From: Streptacidiphilus melanogenes
GTDB taxonomy: Bacteria > Actinomycetota > Actinomycetes > Streptomycetales > Streptomycetaceae
Reading direction: 5' to 3'
Length of the DNA: 64,000 nt
Assembly (NCBI RefSeq): GCF_000787835.1
Contig: NZ_BBPP01000005.1
Span: forward strand, 1 to 64,000
The notes beneath the pieces are model-generated. The model was not told the origin of the DNA. It saw nothing but the letters and a program-made list of their open reading frames with translations, and searched no databases. Positions within the stretch are counted from its first letter, which is position 1. Each line of letters starts with the position of its first letter. Shown here one piece after another: positions 1 through 7,741 of the stretch. A program made the translations under genes and the position numbers.

Positions 1-458
1 CGGCCACGGCCGGCCCGACGGGCAGCCCCAGCACCGGCGTGCCCGCCCGCCGTCCCGGTCCGGCGGCGGCGCCGCCGTCGGGTCGCACCCGCCGTGCCCG
101 GCTGCGCGTGGTCCGTACGGACCCGTGGACGGTGATGAAGGTCAGCTTCCTGCTGTCCATCGCGCTCGGCGTGGTCACCGTCGTGGGCGTCTCGCTGCTG
201 TGGATGGTGCTGGACGCGGCCGGCGTCTTCAGCTCGGTCGGCGGCACCCTGAAGCAGGCCACCACGGGCACGGACGCCACCTCCGGCTTCGACCTGCAGT
301 CGTACCTGTCCTTCGGCAACGTCTTCCTGTTCACCCTGCTGATCGCGGTGGTGGACGTGGTGCTGATGACGGCGCTGTGCACGCTCGCCTCGTTCATCTA
401 CAACACGGCCGCGGGCATGACCGGCGGCGTCGAGGTGACCCTCGCCGAGGAGGACTGA
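1..458 (+). CDS. DUF3566 membrane protein, 5' partial
   Basis: The reading frame is open to the left window edge, so the true start lies upstream; the first in-window GTG is at 39. A basic, Pro/Ala/Arg-rich N-terminus precedes a conserved segment with two hydrophobic stretches (VSFLLSIALGVVTVVGVSLL and VFLFTLLIAVVDVVLMTALC) and an acidic tail ending in LAEED. This is the layout of the actinobacterial DUF3566 family. In actinobacteria this gene usually follows gyrB-gyrA close to oriC and precedes tRNA-Ile, as here. Its function is not established; a role near the membrane is implied only by the two helices. Family assignment is confident. Confidence 0.88.
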   Translation, partial: ATAGPTGSPSTGVPARRPGPAAAPPSGRTRRARLRVVRTDPWTVMKVSFLLSIALGVVTVVGVSLLWMVLDAAGVFSSVGGTLKQATTGTDATSGFDLQSYLSFGNVFLFTLLIAVVDVVLMTALCTLASFIYNTAAGMTGGVEVTLAEED

Positions 459-490
459 GCTGACCTGGGGCGCAGCCCCGGGGAAGCGAT

Positions 491-520
491 TTGGGCATTG
501 AGCTGCAGGTGCGCTAATCT
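491..520 (+). promoter_or_regulatory. candidate promoter of tRNA-Ile
   Basis: TTGGGC (491-496) and TAATCT (515-520) are separated by 18 bp and end 18 bp before the tRNA. An overlapping alternative is TTGAGC (498-503) with TCTAAC (521-526), spaced 17 bp. Either would fit a housekeeping sigma factor; this is a by-eye match only. Confidence 0.4.
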
Positions 521-538
521 TCTAACGCAACGCAGCGC

Positions 539-615
539 GGGCCTATAGCTCAGACGGTTAGAGCGCTTCCCTGATAAGGAAGAGGCCACAGGTTCAAGTC
601 CTGTTAGGCCCACCA
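539..615 (+). tRNA. tRNA-Ile (GAT), CCA encoded
   Basis: A full cloverleaf can be drawn. The acceptor arm GGGCCTA (539-545) pairs with TAGGCCC (605-611), the discriminator is A612 and CCA is encoded at 613-615. The anticodon stem CTTCC/GGAAG encloses the loop CTGATAA with anticodon GAT. The T-arm contains GGTTCAAGTCC. The place beside the gyrA-proximal DUF3566 gene and upstream of tRNA-Ala is conserved in actinobacteria. Confidence 0.97.
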
Positions 616-621
616 GCGTCA

Positions 622-652
622 GAACCCCGACTCGGTCACCGAGTCGGGGTTC
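622..652 (+). terminator. hairpin terminator after tRNA-Ile
   Basis: A perfect 14-bp stem (622-635 with 639-652) closes a 3-nt loop, ten bases after the tRNA 3' end. There is no real T-tract, as is common for high-GC actinobacterial terminators. Confidence 0.85.
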
Positions 653-733
653 GCTCGTTGTACCGCTCAGAGTGTCCGCTGATGGGGTGTAGCATCGCGG
701 CAAGGACGTCATCGAGGAAGTCGAGGTCTCGCG

Positions 734-865
734 GTGAAGAAGCTTCTGCTGGTTGTTCTCGTCGCTCTGGGCGGGTATTTCGTCTACCGCCAGGTGCAGG
801 CGGACCGTGCCGAGCAGGACCTGTGGACCGAGGCCACGGACCCGATTCCGGCCGGTTCCCGCTGA
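734..865 (+). CDS. DLW-39 family protein (43 aa)
   Basis: GTG at 734 opens a 43-residue ORF beginning MKKLLLVVLVALGGYFVYRQ and containing the diagnostic DLW tripeptide (in EQDLWTEATD). One N-terminal hydrophobic helix is followed by a short charged tail, so it is probably a single-pass membrane micro-protein with the tail outside or in the cytosol. It lies between tRNA-Ile and tRNA-Ala, the family's usual context. A GAGG sequence at 724-727 could be the ribosome-binding site. The function of the DLW-39 family is unknown. It is short enough to be missed by many gene finders, but the sequence match to the family pattern is clear. Confidence 0.9.
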   Translation: MKKLLLVVLVALGGYFVYRQVQADRAEQDLWTEATDPIPAGSR

Positions 866-923
866 GCTGACAAATGGTCTTTCCTGCCGCGCCGAGCGGG
901 TACGCTTGTGCGCGGCAGTTCGC

Positions 924-996
924 GGGGCCTTAGCTCAGTTGGTAGAGCGCCGTCTTTGCATGGCGGATGTCAGGGGTTCGACTCCCCTAGGCTCCA
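924..996 (+). tRNA. tRNA-Ala (TGC)
   Basis: The acceptor arm GGGGCCT (924-930) pairs with AGGCTCC (989-995) with one G-T wobble; the discriminator is A996 and CCA is not encoded. The anticodon stem CCGTC/GGCGG encloses TTTGCAT with anticodon TGC. The T-arm contains GGTTCGACTCC. It follows the DLW-39 gene. Confidence 0.97.
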
Positions 997-1010
997 CATT
1001 CCCGCGTACA

Positions 1011-1047
1011 CGAGGGGCTCCGATCGTCGGACGATCGGAGCCCCTCG
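1011..1047. terminator. bidirectional hairpin between tRNA-Ala and DUF5324 gene
   Basis: The 37-bp segment is a perfect inverted repeat (18-bp arms, one central base). It lies 14 nt after tRNA-Ala and 22 nt before the 3' end of the convergent DUF5324 gene, so it probably terminates both transcripts. Confidence 0.85.
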
Positions 1048-1069
1048 TCGTCGTGTCACGGTCGCCCGG

Positions 1070-1828
1070 TCACGGCTTCTTCTTGCGCTCGTTCCCGGCG
1101 GTCTCCTCGGCCTCCTTCGCCTCGACCTCCGGGTCGAGCGGCAGGGAGCCGTTGACGGCGCCGCTGGCGCTGGATCCGCCGGTGCCGGGCGCGGTGTCGC
1201 GCAGCGGGATGGAGGTGGTGGGCGGCTCGACCAACCAGTCGGGGTTGCTCTGCTTGCGGTACCACTTCCAGGCGGCCAGTCCGCCGGTGGCGAGCGCGCC
1301 CAGCGCGAGCAGGCCGAGGCCGCGGCGGGCCCAGCGGCCCCTGCGGGCGGCGCGCTCGTGGGCCTTGGCCAGCGCCTCGACCTCGGCGAGCGAAACCTGC
1401 CCGCGCAGCACCGGGATGGCGGCCAGGGAGCGGTCGTGGACCTGCTGCGCGGCCTGTTCGGCGGCGGGCAGGACGCGCTCCTGGGCGATGCTGCGGGCCT
1501 GGTCGGCGGCGACCGCGGCGGCCTCACGGGCCTGCCGGGCGGCGATCTTCGCCTGCTGCGCGGCCTGGCGCGCGGCCTTGACGACCGCCTCGTCCACGAC
1601 CGGCGGCACGCTGCCGCGGCCCTTCTCCCACAACGGCACCACCTGGCTCTGCACGCGGCTCTGCGCCGCCTGCCTTGCTTGTTCCACTGCGGATCCGAGG
1701 GCGGGGGCGACCTTCTGCCACGCCTCCCCGCCGTACTGGGCCGCGGTGTCCTTGGCGCTCAGCGCATAGGGCGTGAGCTGCTCGCGGGTGCGACTGGCTG
1801 CCTCGCGAGCTGTGTCGATCCGGCTCAC
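1070..1828 (-). CDS. DUF5324 family membrane-anchored helical protein
   Basis: The 252-aa product starts MSRIDTAREAASRTREQLTP with ATG at 1828, preceded by GAGGAGG on the minus strand. The N-terminal two-thirds (about 1-150) is a long Ala/Gln/Arg/Glu-rich amphipathic helix region likely to form coiled coil. A basic patch (ARRGRWARRG) then leads into one membrane segment near residues 168-186 (LGLLALGALATGGLAAW), and the tail is charged and Lys/Glu-rich. This matches the Streptomyces DUF5324 family, which sits next to tRNA-Ala. No enzymatic motif is visible. It may be an envelope or septum-associated scaffold, but that is only inference from its shape. Confidence 0.8.
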   Translation of the reverse strand: MSRIDTAREAASRTREQLTPYALSAKDTAAQYGGEAWQKVAPALGSAVEQARQAAQSRVQSQVVPLWEKGRGSVPPVVDEAVVKAARQAAQQAKIAARQAREAAAVAADQARSIAQERVLPAAEQAAQQVHDRSLAAIPVLRGQVSLAEVEALAKAHERAARRGRWARRGLGLLALGALATGGLAAWKWYRKQSNPDWLVEPPTTSIPLRDTAPGTGGSSASGAVNGSLPLDPEVEAKEAEETAGNERKKKP

Positions 1829-2046
1829 CGGAAACCTCCTCCTCGGGCGTCCTCTTCGTCACGTATCACCCAATGAAAGATCATGCCGCCTGATTCGTCC
1901 CCCGGCGCGCTGAAAAGCGGCACTTCTTCTCATCTGCATCCTGCTCCTTTGTGAGGCGATGCACAGGGCGTGCGAGGATTCATTCGTCAGGATCGTTCGG
2001 GATCCGGACCCGATCGGCCGGGGTCACCCCGGCAGGAAGGCGCATC

Positions 2047-2568
2047 GTGGCCCAGCAGCTGTTCGCCACCCTTCACACCAGCCACGGGGACATCGAGCTC
2101 AAGCTCTTCCAGTTCCACGCCCCCAGGACGGTGGCGAACTTCGTGGAGCTGGCGGAGGGCGGCCGCGAGTGGACCCACCCGGGCACCGGCGAGGTCACCT
2201 CGGACCGGCTGTACGACGGCACCGTCTTCCACCGCGTCATCCCCGGCTTCATGATCCAGGGCGGCGACCCGCTCGGCACCGGCGTCGGCGGCCCCGGCTA
2301 CCAGTTCAAGGACGAGATCCACCCCGAGCTGGTCTTCGACCGTCCCTACCTGCTGGCCATGGCGAACGCCGGCCCGGGCACCAACGGCTCGCAGTTCTTC
2401 ATCACGGTGGACACGACGCCGTTCCTGAACCGCAAGCACACCATCTTCGGCGAGGTCGCCGACGAGGCCTCGAAGAAGGTCGTCGACGCCATCGCGACCG
2501 TGCCCACCGCGGGGGAGCGGCCGGAGCAGCCGGTGGTGCTCGAATCCGTGACCGTCACCCGCCGCTGA
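2047..2568 (+). CDS. peptidyl-prolyl cis-trans isomerase, cyclophilin type
   Basis: A 173-aa cytosolic cyclophilin that interconverts cis and trans Xaa-Pro peptide bonds during protein folding. The GTG start at 2047 was chosen over upstream codons because AGGAAGG (2034-2040) lies 6 nt before it and translation from there begins directly with the cyclophilin fold (MAQQLFATLHTSHGDIELKL). Family signatures present include FHRVIPGFMIQGGDP with the catalytic Arg, GTNGSQFFIT, and the HTIFGEV active-site region. No signal peptide is seen. It precedes the rhomboid gene by 28 bp and is probably co-transcribed with it. Confidence 0.95.
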   Translation: MAQQLFATLHTSHGDIELKLFQFHAPRTVANFVELAEGGREWTHPGTGEVTSDRLYDGTVFHRVIPGFMIQGGDPLGTGVGGPGYQFKDEIHPELVFDRPYLLAMANAGPGTNGSQFFITVDTTPFLNRKHTIFGEVADEASKKVVDAIATVPTAGERPEQPVVLESVTVTRR

Positions 2569-2596
2569 CGGCCGGGGTCCCTGGGGAGCGCTCGTC

Positions 2597-3427
2597 ATGC
2601 CGGACTGCTACCGCCACCCGGGCCGGGAGACGGGTGTGCGCTGCTCGCGCTGCGAGCGGCCGGTCTGTCCCGAGTGCCGGGTCGAGGCCGCCGTCGGATT
2701 CCAGTGCCTCGAGTGCGTGCACGGGGGCCGGACGGAGCCGGTGCGGCGGGCCCGCACCGACTACGGCGGCCCGGCGCGCGCCGACGGGGCGCTGGTGACG
2801 CGGTGCCTGATCGGGGCCAACCTCGTGGTGTGGCTGCTGGCCTTCGTCGGCGGCGACGACTTCTTCTACCGGCTGGTCATGCAGGGCGACGCGGTGGTCA
2901 CCGGGGACCAGTGGTACCGGATGGTCAGCTCGGTCTTCCTGCACGAGCCGAGCAGCTTCGGGATCCTGCACATCGCCATGAACATGTGGTCGCTGTGGAT
3001 CCTTGGCCCCTATGTGGAGTCGGCGCTCGGGCGGATGCGCTACCTGGTGCTGTACCTGCTGTCGGGGATCGGCGGCTCCGCGCTGCTGATGCTGACCAGT
3101 CCGGGGCTGGTGGTGGCCGGCGCGTCCGGGGCGATCTTCGGGCTGTTCGGCGCCGTGGTGGTCATCCACCGGCACCGGGGCTTCTCGCTGGGGCCGATCA
3201 TGGCCGTGCTGGTGGTGAACCTGGTCGCCACCTTCTCGCTCGGCTTCATCGCCTGGCAGGCGCACATCGGGGGACTGGTCGTCGGCACGCTGCTGGCGGT
3301 GGGCTTCGTGCACGCCCCGGCGACGCCGGCCCAGCGCCGGGACCTGGTGCAGACCGTCGCGGTGGTGCTGGTGGCGGCGCTGGTGGCCGGAGTCAGCCTG
3401 TATGCGGCCACCCACATCTCCGCCTGA
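2597..3427 (+). CDS. rhomboid family intramembrane serine protease with N-terminal zinc finger
   Basis: The 276-aa protein has two parts. Residues 1-45 form a Cys/His-rich B-box-like zinc finger (DCYRHP, then CxxC, CPEC and CLEC pairs). From about residue 70 there are six or more hydrophobic segments of the rhomboid fold. The catalytic serine motif GASGAIFG follows the region where HIAMNM supplies the conserved His/Asn, and the catalytic His is in WQAHIGG. Rhomboids cleave transmembrane substrates in the bilayer. The zinc-finger fusion is common in Streptomyces homologues, with unknown purpose. Substrates cannot be predicted. ATG at 2597 follows GGGGAG. Confidence 0.93.
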   Translation: MPDCYRHPGRETGVRCSRCERPVCPECRVEAAVGFQCLECVHGGRTEPVRRARTDYGGPARADGALVTRCLIGANLVVWLLAFVGGDDFFYRLVMQGDAVVTGDQWYRMVSSVFLHEPSSFGILHIAMNMWSLWILGPYVESALGRMRYLVLYLLSGIGGSALLMLTSPGLVVAGASGAIFGLFGAVVVIHRHRGFSLGPIMAVLVVNLVATFSLGFIAWQAHIGGLVVGTLLAVGFVHAPATPAQRRDLVQTVAVVLVAALVAGVSLYAATHISA

Positions 3428-3436
3428 GGTGTGAGG

Positions 3437-3615
3437 TTATCCACAAGATGTGCAAAGCGGCTCGCACAACCGTGCGAGCCGCTGCGATGTGACCTTCGCT
3501 ACGCGCGTTCACCTGCGAATTCCATGAGGTGCGCCAGCAGGTCGGGGGACTGTCCCGATCGAGTTATCCACAGATAGTCAGGGTTTTTCCCCACTGTGGA
3601 TAAGTGTGTGGACAA
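3437..3615. promoter_or_regulatory. cluster of four DnaA boxes
   Basis: Exact TTATCCACA occurs at 3437-3445 and 3564-3572 on the plus strand and at 3595-3603 on the minus strand. TTGTCCACA, the form favoured in Streptomyces, occurs at 3607-3615 on the minus strand. Three of them lie within 52 bp immediately downstream of crgA's stop codon. They occupy the gap between the convergent rhomboid and crgA genes. They would be bound by the replication initiator DnaA; whether they act as a titration site is inference. Confidence 0.75.
3456..3483. terminator. hairpin terminator after rhomboid gene
   Basis: A perfect 12-bp stem (3456-3467 with 3472-3483) with loop AACC, 28 nt after the rhomboid stop codon. 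Confidence 0.85.
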
Positions 3616-3625
3616 GCCTTCCCGG

Positions 3626-3880
3626 CTACTTCCACTGCGTGGAGACGCCGAAGCCGCCCGCGATGAAGGCGAAGCCGATCAGGATGTTCCAGTTGCCGAT
3701 GGCGCTGACCGGCCACTGTGCGTTCGTCACGTAGTAGACGACGATCCAGACCAGACCGATCAGGAACAGGCCCAGCATCAGCGGCGCGATGAAGCCGCGG
3801 CCCGACTTGAGCTTGACCGCCGTCGCGGCCGTGGTCGGCGGGGTGTAATCCGACTTCTTGCGGATGCGTGACTTCGGCAC
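3626..3880 (-). CDS. crgA: cell division protein CrgA
   Basis: 84 aa beginning [19 protein letters not shown], the CrgA N-terminal signature, followed by two transmembrane segments ([20 protein letters not shown] and [19 protein letters not shown]) and the conserved NWNILIGF motif. CrgA is a small membrane protein of actinobacteria that coordinates septum formation with growth; it influences FtsZ-ring formation in Streptomyces and recruits divisome components in mycobacteria. Length matches the family (80-95 aa). It is convergent with the rhomboid gene and divergent from the DUF881 gene. Its 3' side carries a DnaA-box cluster. Confidence 0.97.
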   Translation of the reverse strand: MPKSRIRKKSDYTPPTTAATAVKLKSGRGFIAPLMLGLFLIGLVWIVVYYVTNAQWPVSAIGNWNILIGFAFIAGGFGVSTQWK

Positions 3881-3996
3881 TGGTAAGGCTCCCGGGGACG
3901 TGGGCCGATCGCAGGGGCGCGCGGGCAGGGGTGCGGCAGCGTACCCCGGCGTCCGTTAGCGTAGTGGCTCCGGGAGTCGGAAGGAGATAAGGGTAC

Positions 3997-4791
3997 GTGT
4001 CAGATTCGGAAGAAGTTCCGCCTGGATCGGACAATCCTCCGATCGAGGGAACTTCGCGTCCGCATCGCCACGGGCGATATGTCGGGCGTGCCCTGACCTG
4101 CGTGATCTTCGCGCTGGCCGGCTTCCTCTTCTACACCAGCGCCCACACCGCCAACGGCACCGACCTGCGCAACGACAACACCCTGCTGCGGCTCTCCGAC
4201 GTGATACAGCAGCGCAGCCACGACAACGCCACCGCCGACGCGCAGGTCGCCGCGCTGCGTGCGCAGATCGACGCGCTCGCGCAGACGCACCCCGGCAACC
4301 CGGCCGACCAGGCCAGGCTGGCCGCGCTCGAAAAGGCCGCCGGACTCGATCCGGTCACCGGCCAGGGCCTGACCGTCACCCTCGACGACGCGCCGCCGAA
4401 CGCCACCGCACGCATCCCCGGCGTCCCCCAGCCGCAGCCGGACGACCTGGTCATCCACCAGCAGGACCTGCAGGCCGTCGTCAACGCGCTGTGGCGCGGC
4501 GGCGCCCGCGGCATCCAGATCCAGGACCAGCGGCTGATCTCCACCAGCGCGGTGCGCTGTGTCGGCAACCAGCTGATCCTCCAGGGCCGCGTGTACTCGC
4601 CGCCCTACGTGATCCGGGCGGTCGGCACGCCCAAGGCGCTGGAGACGGCGCTGAACGGCGACACCTACATCCAGACCTATCTGCAGTACGTCACCGCGTA
4701 CGGGCTCGGCTGGAAAGTCGCGCCGTCGCGGGCGATGACTCTTCCGGGCTACTCGGGCACAGTGGACCTCCAGTTCGCCAAGGCGAAGTAG
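3997..4791 (+). CDS. DUF881 family membrane-anchored protein
   Basis: 264 aa; GTG start at 3997 with strong GGAAGGAGAT at 3979-3988. One transmembrane helix near residues 31-48 (LTCVIFALAGFLFYTSAH) is followed by a coiled-coil stretch (DVIQQRSHDNATADAQVAAL and on) and a C-terminal DUF881 fold containing HQQDLQAVVNALWRGGARG and RAVG. The domain is thought to be extracytoplasmic. DUF881 genes typically sit between crgA and class E sortases in actinobacteria and have no firm biochemical role. It leads into the sortase gene 28 bp downstream, consistent with an operon. Confidence 0.9.
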   Translation: MSDSEEVPPGSDNPPIEGTSRPHRHGRYVGRALTCVIFALAGFLFYTSAHTANGTDLRNDNTLLRLSDVIQQRSHDNATADAQVAALRAQIDALAQTHPGNPADQARLAALEKAAGLDPVTGQGLTVTLDDAPPNATARIPGVPQPQPDDLVIHQQDLQAVVNALWRGGARGIQIQDQRLISTSAVRCVGNQLILQGRVYSPPYVIRAVGTPKALETALNGDTYIQTYLQYVTAYGLGWKVAPSRAMTLPGYSGTVDLQFAKAK

Positions 4792-4819
4792 CGACCTCGG
4801 GTCGCGGGGGAGGACAGCG

Positions 4820-5536
4820 GTGGGTCGGTTGGTCGCCCGGACGCTGGTGGAGCTGTGCATCACCGTCGGCGCGCTGATCGTGCTGCTCACCTGCTACCTG
4901 CTGTTCTGGACCGACCTCGCCGCCGACCAGGCCATGGCGGGGGAGCTGAGCCGGCTCCAGCAGCAGTGGGACCAGCCGCGGACGACCGTCGCGCCCGCGC
5001 CGTCCGCGTCCGCGCCGATCGGGCCCGCGCCGGGGCCGTCCGCCACGCCGTCCGCGCTCGCGTACCCGCCGGATCAGGCCTTCGCCGTCCTCTACATCCC
5101 GCGCTTCGGCCGGGACTGGAAGAAGCCGATCATCGAGGGCACCGGCGTCACCGACCTGCAGAAGGGCATCGGCCACTACACCGGCACCGCGGAGCCGGGC
5201 CAGGTGGGCAACTTCGCCCTCGCCGGGCACCGGCGCACCTGGGGGAACCCCTTCAACGACTTCCCGCTGCTCCGTCCGGGGGACCGGATCTACGTCGACG
5301 ACGGCCACTTCTGGTATGTCTACCGACTCGACCGCACCCCGCTGCGGACGCTGCCGACCGACATCGGCGTGCTCGACCCGGTGCCACCGGAGTCCGGCTA
5401 CACCCGGCCGGGCTCCTACCTGACCCTGACCACCTGCGATCCGGCCTGGGGACACAGCCACCGGCTGATCGAGTGGGGCCGTCTGGTGTCCACTACACCG
5501 GTCTCGGCGGGCCCGCCACGGGGACTGTCGGGATAG
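4820..5536 (+). CDS. class E sortase (first copy)
   Basis: 238-aa membrane-bound transpeptidase expected to anchor LAxTG-type surface proteins to peptidoglycan. An N-terminal signal-anchor helix (ELCITVGALIVLLTCYLLFW, about 8-27) is followed by a Pro/Ala/Ser linker and the sortase barrel. The catalytic His lies in NFALAGHRRTWGNPF, the catalytic Cys in LTLTTCDP, and the Arg downstream in HSHRLIEWGR. S. coelicolor has two class E sortases, SrtE1 and SrtE2, needed for aerial hyphae formation and chaplin display; this gene and the one at 6533 are the natural counterparts, but which is which cannot be told here. Confidence 0.94.
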   Translation: MGRLVARTLVELCITVGALIVLLTCYLLFWTDLAADQAMAGELSRLQQQWDQPRTTVAPAPSASAPIGPAPGPSATPSALAYPPDQAFAVLYIPRFGRDWKKPIIEGTGVTDLQKGIGHYTGTAEPGQVGNFALAGHRRTWGNPFNDFPLLRPGDRIYVDDGHFWYVYRLDRTPLRTLPTDIGVLDPVPPESGYTRPGSYLTLTTCDPAWGHSHRLIEWGRLVSTTPVSAGPPRGLSG

Positions 5537-5601
5537 GCAGGATCAACCGTCACGCACAGGGGTGCCCGATACCCTGGTGCCGACAGGAGGAGACAGGCTC
5601 G

Positions 5602-5883
5602 ATGTACGGCTTTCTGTGGCGCAAGCTGCCCGGCGGCACGCCGCTGCGCGCCCTGCAGTGCCTGCTCCTCTTCCTGCTCGCCGTCTTCGTGCTGTTCCAG
5701 TTCGTCTTCCCGAGGCTGGAGCCGCTGCTCCCCTTCGGCGACGTGACCGTGAACGGCAACGGCACGGGCTCCGGCACGGGCGCCACGGCCCCGCCGTCGC
5801 CCGGTCCCTCCGCCTCCACGCTCAACGGTGCGCACCGCCTGCCGGTCGCCGAGCTCTCCCAGAACCATGGAGTCGTCGTCTGA
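5602..5883 (+). CDS. small single-pass membrane protein with Gly/Ser/Pro tail
   Basis: 93 aa beginning MYGFLWRKLPGGTPLRAL, with ATG at 5602 preceded by AGGAGG at 5585-5590. A hydrophobic helix (CLLLFLLAVFVLFQFVF, about 20-36) is followed by a low-complexity Gly/Thr/Pro/Ser tail and a short conserved-looking end (LPVAELSQNHGVVV). It lies between a sortase gene and the amidotransferase gene and overlaps the latter at TGATG (5881-5885), so the two are translationally coupled. No named family is recognised; it is probably an envelope protein of the sortase operon. Confidence 0.75.
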   Translation: MYGFLWRKLPGGTPLRALQCLLLFLLAVFVLFQFVFPRLEPLLPFGDVTVNGNGTGSGTGATAPPSPGPSASTLNGAHRLPVAELSQNHGVVV

Positions 5884-6536
5884 TGTCCGCCCGTCCCGCC
5901 CGCATCCTGGTCGTCGACAACTACGACAGCTTCGTCTTCAACCTGGTCCAGTACCTGTACCAGTTGGGCGCGGAGTGCGAGGTGCGGCGCAACGACGAGG
6001 TGGACCTCGCCGCGGTGACCGCGGACACCTATGCCGGGGTGCTGCTCTCCCCCGGCCCCGGCGCGCCCGAGGAGGCGGGGGTCTGCATCGAGATGGTGCA
6101 CCACTGCGCGGGGATCGGGTTGCCGGTCTTCGGCGTCTGCCTCGGCCTGCAGTCGATCGCCGTCGCCTACGGCGCGGTCGTCGGCCGCGCGCCCGAGCTG
6201 CTGCACGGCAAGACCTCGCCGGTCAGCCACGAGGACGGGGGCGTCTTCGCCGGCCTGCACTCGCCGCTGACCGCGACCCGCTACCACTCGCTCGCCGTCG
6301 ACCGCGACACCGTCCCCGACGAGCTGCACGTCACCGCGTGGACGGACACGGGCGTCATCATGGGCCTGCGGCACAAGGAGCTGCCCGTCGAGGGCGTCCA
6401 GTTCCACCCCGAGTCGGTGCTGACCGAGGGCGGCCACCGGATGCTCGCCAACTGGCTTGCCGCCTGCGGCGATCCGGAGGCCGTGGCGCGCTCCGCCGGA
6501 CTGGCCCCGGTGATCGGCCGGGTGGCGGTCGCGTGA
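5883..6536 (+). CDS. pabA: aminodeoxychorismate/anthranilate synthase component II (glutamine amidotransferase)
   Basis: 217-aa class I glutamine amidotransferase that releases ammonia from glutamine for a chorismate-using partner. It begins MSARPARILVVDNYDSFVFN; LLSPGPGAPEEAG precedes the nucleophile Cys in FGVCLGLQSIAVAYG, and the His-Glu pair is in GVQFHPES. It fits PabA/TrpG. No component I gene is adjacent, so whether it serves folate (pabA) or tryptophan (trpG) is not decided by context; orthologues at this Streptomyces locus are usually annotated as PabA-type. It is wedged between two sortase genes, with overlaps on both sides (TGATG and GTGA). Confidence 0.92.
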   Translation: MSARPARILVVDNYDSFVFNLVQYLYQLGAECEVRRNDEVDLAAVTADTYAGVLLSPGPGAPEEAGVCIEMVHHCAGIGLPVFGVCLGLQSIAVAYGAVVGRAPELLHGKTSPVSHEDGGVFAGLHSPLTATRYHSLAVDRDTVPDELHVTAWTDTGVIMGLRHKELPVEGVQFHPESVLTEGGHRMLANWLAACGDPEAVARSAGLAPVIGRVAVA

Positions 6537-7498
6537 CCGCGTTGCGCCCCGAGCCCGGTGCGCAACCGGAGCCCGAGCCGGAACCTGACTGGGGGTCGTT
6601 CTTCGAGGAGGAGTCCGACGAGACGCTGCGGCTGCGCGTGCTCCCTGCTCCACCGTCCTCCGTGGCTCCCGCGGCGGCGGTGACGCCCGTGACGGGCGGA
6701 CGGGCCGCGCGACGGCGGGGTTCCGCCGCGGCTCCCCCGCCCGCGGCCTCCGAGTCGGCCGGCGGCGGTCGTGCGGCGCGACGGCGCGCGGCGAAGGCCC
6801 GTCAGGAAGGCCCCGGCATCATCGCGGTGCGGGTCTTCGGCGAGCTGCTGATCACGCTCGGCGCGGTGATGATCCTCTTCGTCGCCTACCAGCTGTGGTG
6901 GACCAACGTCCGCGCAGACGCCTACGCCCAGGGCCAGGCGTCGACGCTGGAGCACCAGTGGGGCGGCGGCGCGACGGCCAGGAGCCACCCGCCGTACCCG
7001 AACTCCATCGCGTTCGGCACGAAGTTCGCCATCATCTACATCCCCAAGCTGGACGTGAAGACCCCGGTCGCCGAGGGCACGGACAAGACGTCCATCCTCG
7101 ACAACGGCCTCGTCGGCCACTACACCGGCGCCCAGGAGACGGCCTTTCCGTGGGACGCCTCGGGCAACTTCGCCCTGGCCGGGCACCGCAACACGCATGG
7201 CGAGCCCTTCCGCTACATCCCGCGCCTGGTCCCCGGCGACAAGATCGTCGTGGAGACCGCCTACGACTGGTACACCTACGTGGTCACCAGCTCGCTGCCG
7301 CAGACCTCCCCGAACGACGTCTCCGTCATCGCCCCGGTCCCCCCGCAGAGCGGGTTCAAGGGCCCGGGCCGGTACATCACCCTGACGACCTGTACGCCCG
7401 AGTTCACCTCCACCTACCGCATGGCCGTCTGGGGCCGCCTCGTCGAGGACCTCCCCAAGAGCGCGGGTCGCACCCCGGCCGCCCTGTCGACGGGCTGA
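6533..7498 (+). CDS. class E sortase (second copy) with long cytoplasmic N-terminus
   Basis: 321 aa; GTG at 6533 overlaps the pabA stop (GTGA). The first ~95 residues are hydrophilic, acidic then Ala/Arg-rich (EPEPEPEPDWGSFFEEESDE at the start), and are absent from the first copy. A membrane anchor (ELLITLGAVMILFVAYQLWW) and a sortase domain follow. Catalytic His is in NFALAGHRNTHGEPF, Cys in ITLTTCTPEF, and Arg in STYRMAVWGR. It should act outside the membrane on LAxTG-type substrates. The extended intracellular segment could be a partner-binding or localisation element, which is inference. Confidence 0.93.
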   Translation: MTALRPEPGAQPEPEPEPDWGSFFEEESDETLRLRVLPAPPSSVAPAAAVTPVTGGRAARRRGSAAAPPPAASESAGGGRAARRRAAKARQEGPGIIAVRVFGELLITLGAVMILFVAYQLWWTNVRADAYAQGQASTLEHQWGGGATARSHPPYPNSIAFGTKFAIIYIPKLDVKTPVAEGTDKTSILDNGLVGHYTGAQETAFPWDASGNFALAGHRNTHGEPFRYIPRLVPGDKIVVETAYDWYTYVVTSSLPQTSPNDVSVIAPVPPQSGFKGPGRYITLTTCTPEFTSTYRMAVWGRLVEDLPKSAGRTPAALSTG

Positions 7499-7741
7499 CT
7501 AGTCATCTGATTCCTCCGCATGCCGTGACCACCCGTGAGGCGGCTCGTTGAGCCGAACGGATGAGATTCCGGGGCGACGTGGTGCGACGTGATACGACCG
7601 GGACCGGTGTGCGGGCAGCACAGATGAGTCGACGACACGTACAGGGGAGCCCCGAGGAATTCATCGGCCTTTTTCGGCATGCCATGCCCTGGTGCCTCTT
7701 CCATCTCTCGCATTCCCGATGAGTGGAAGGACCACGGAACG

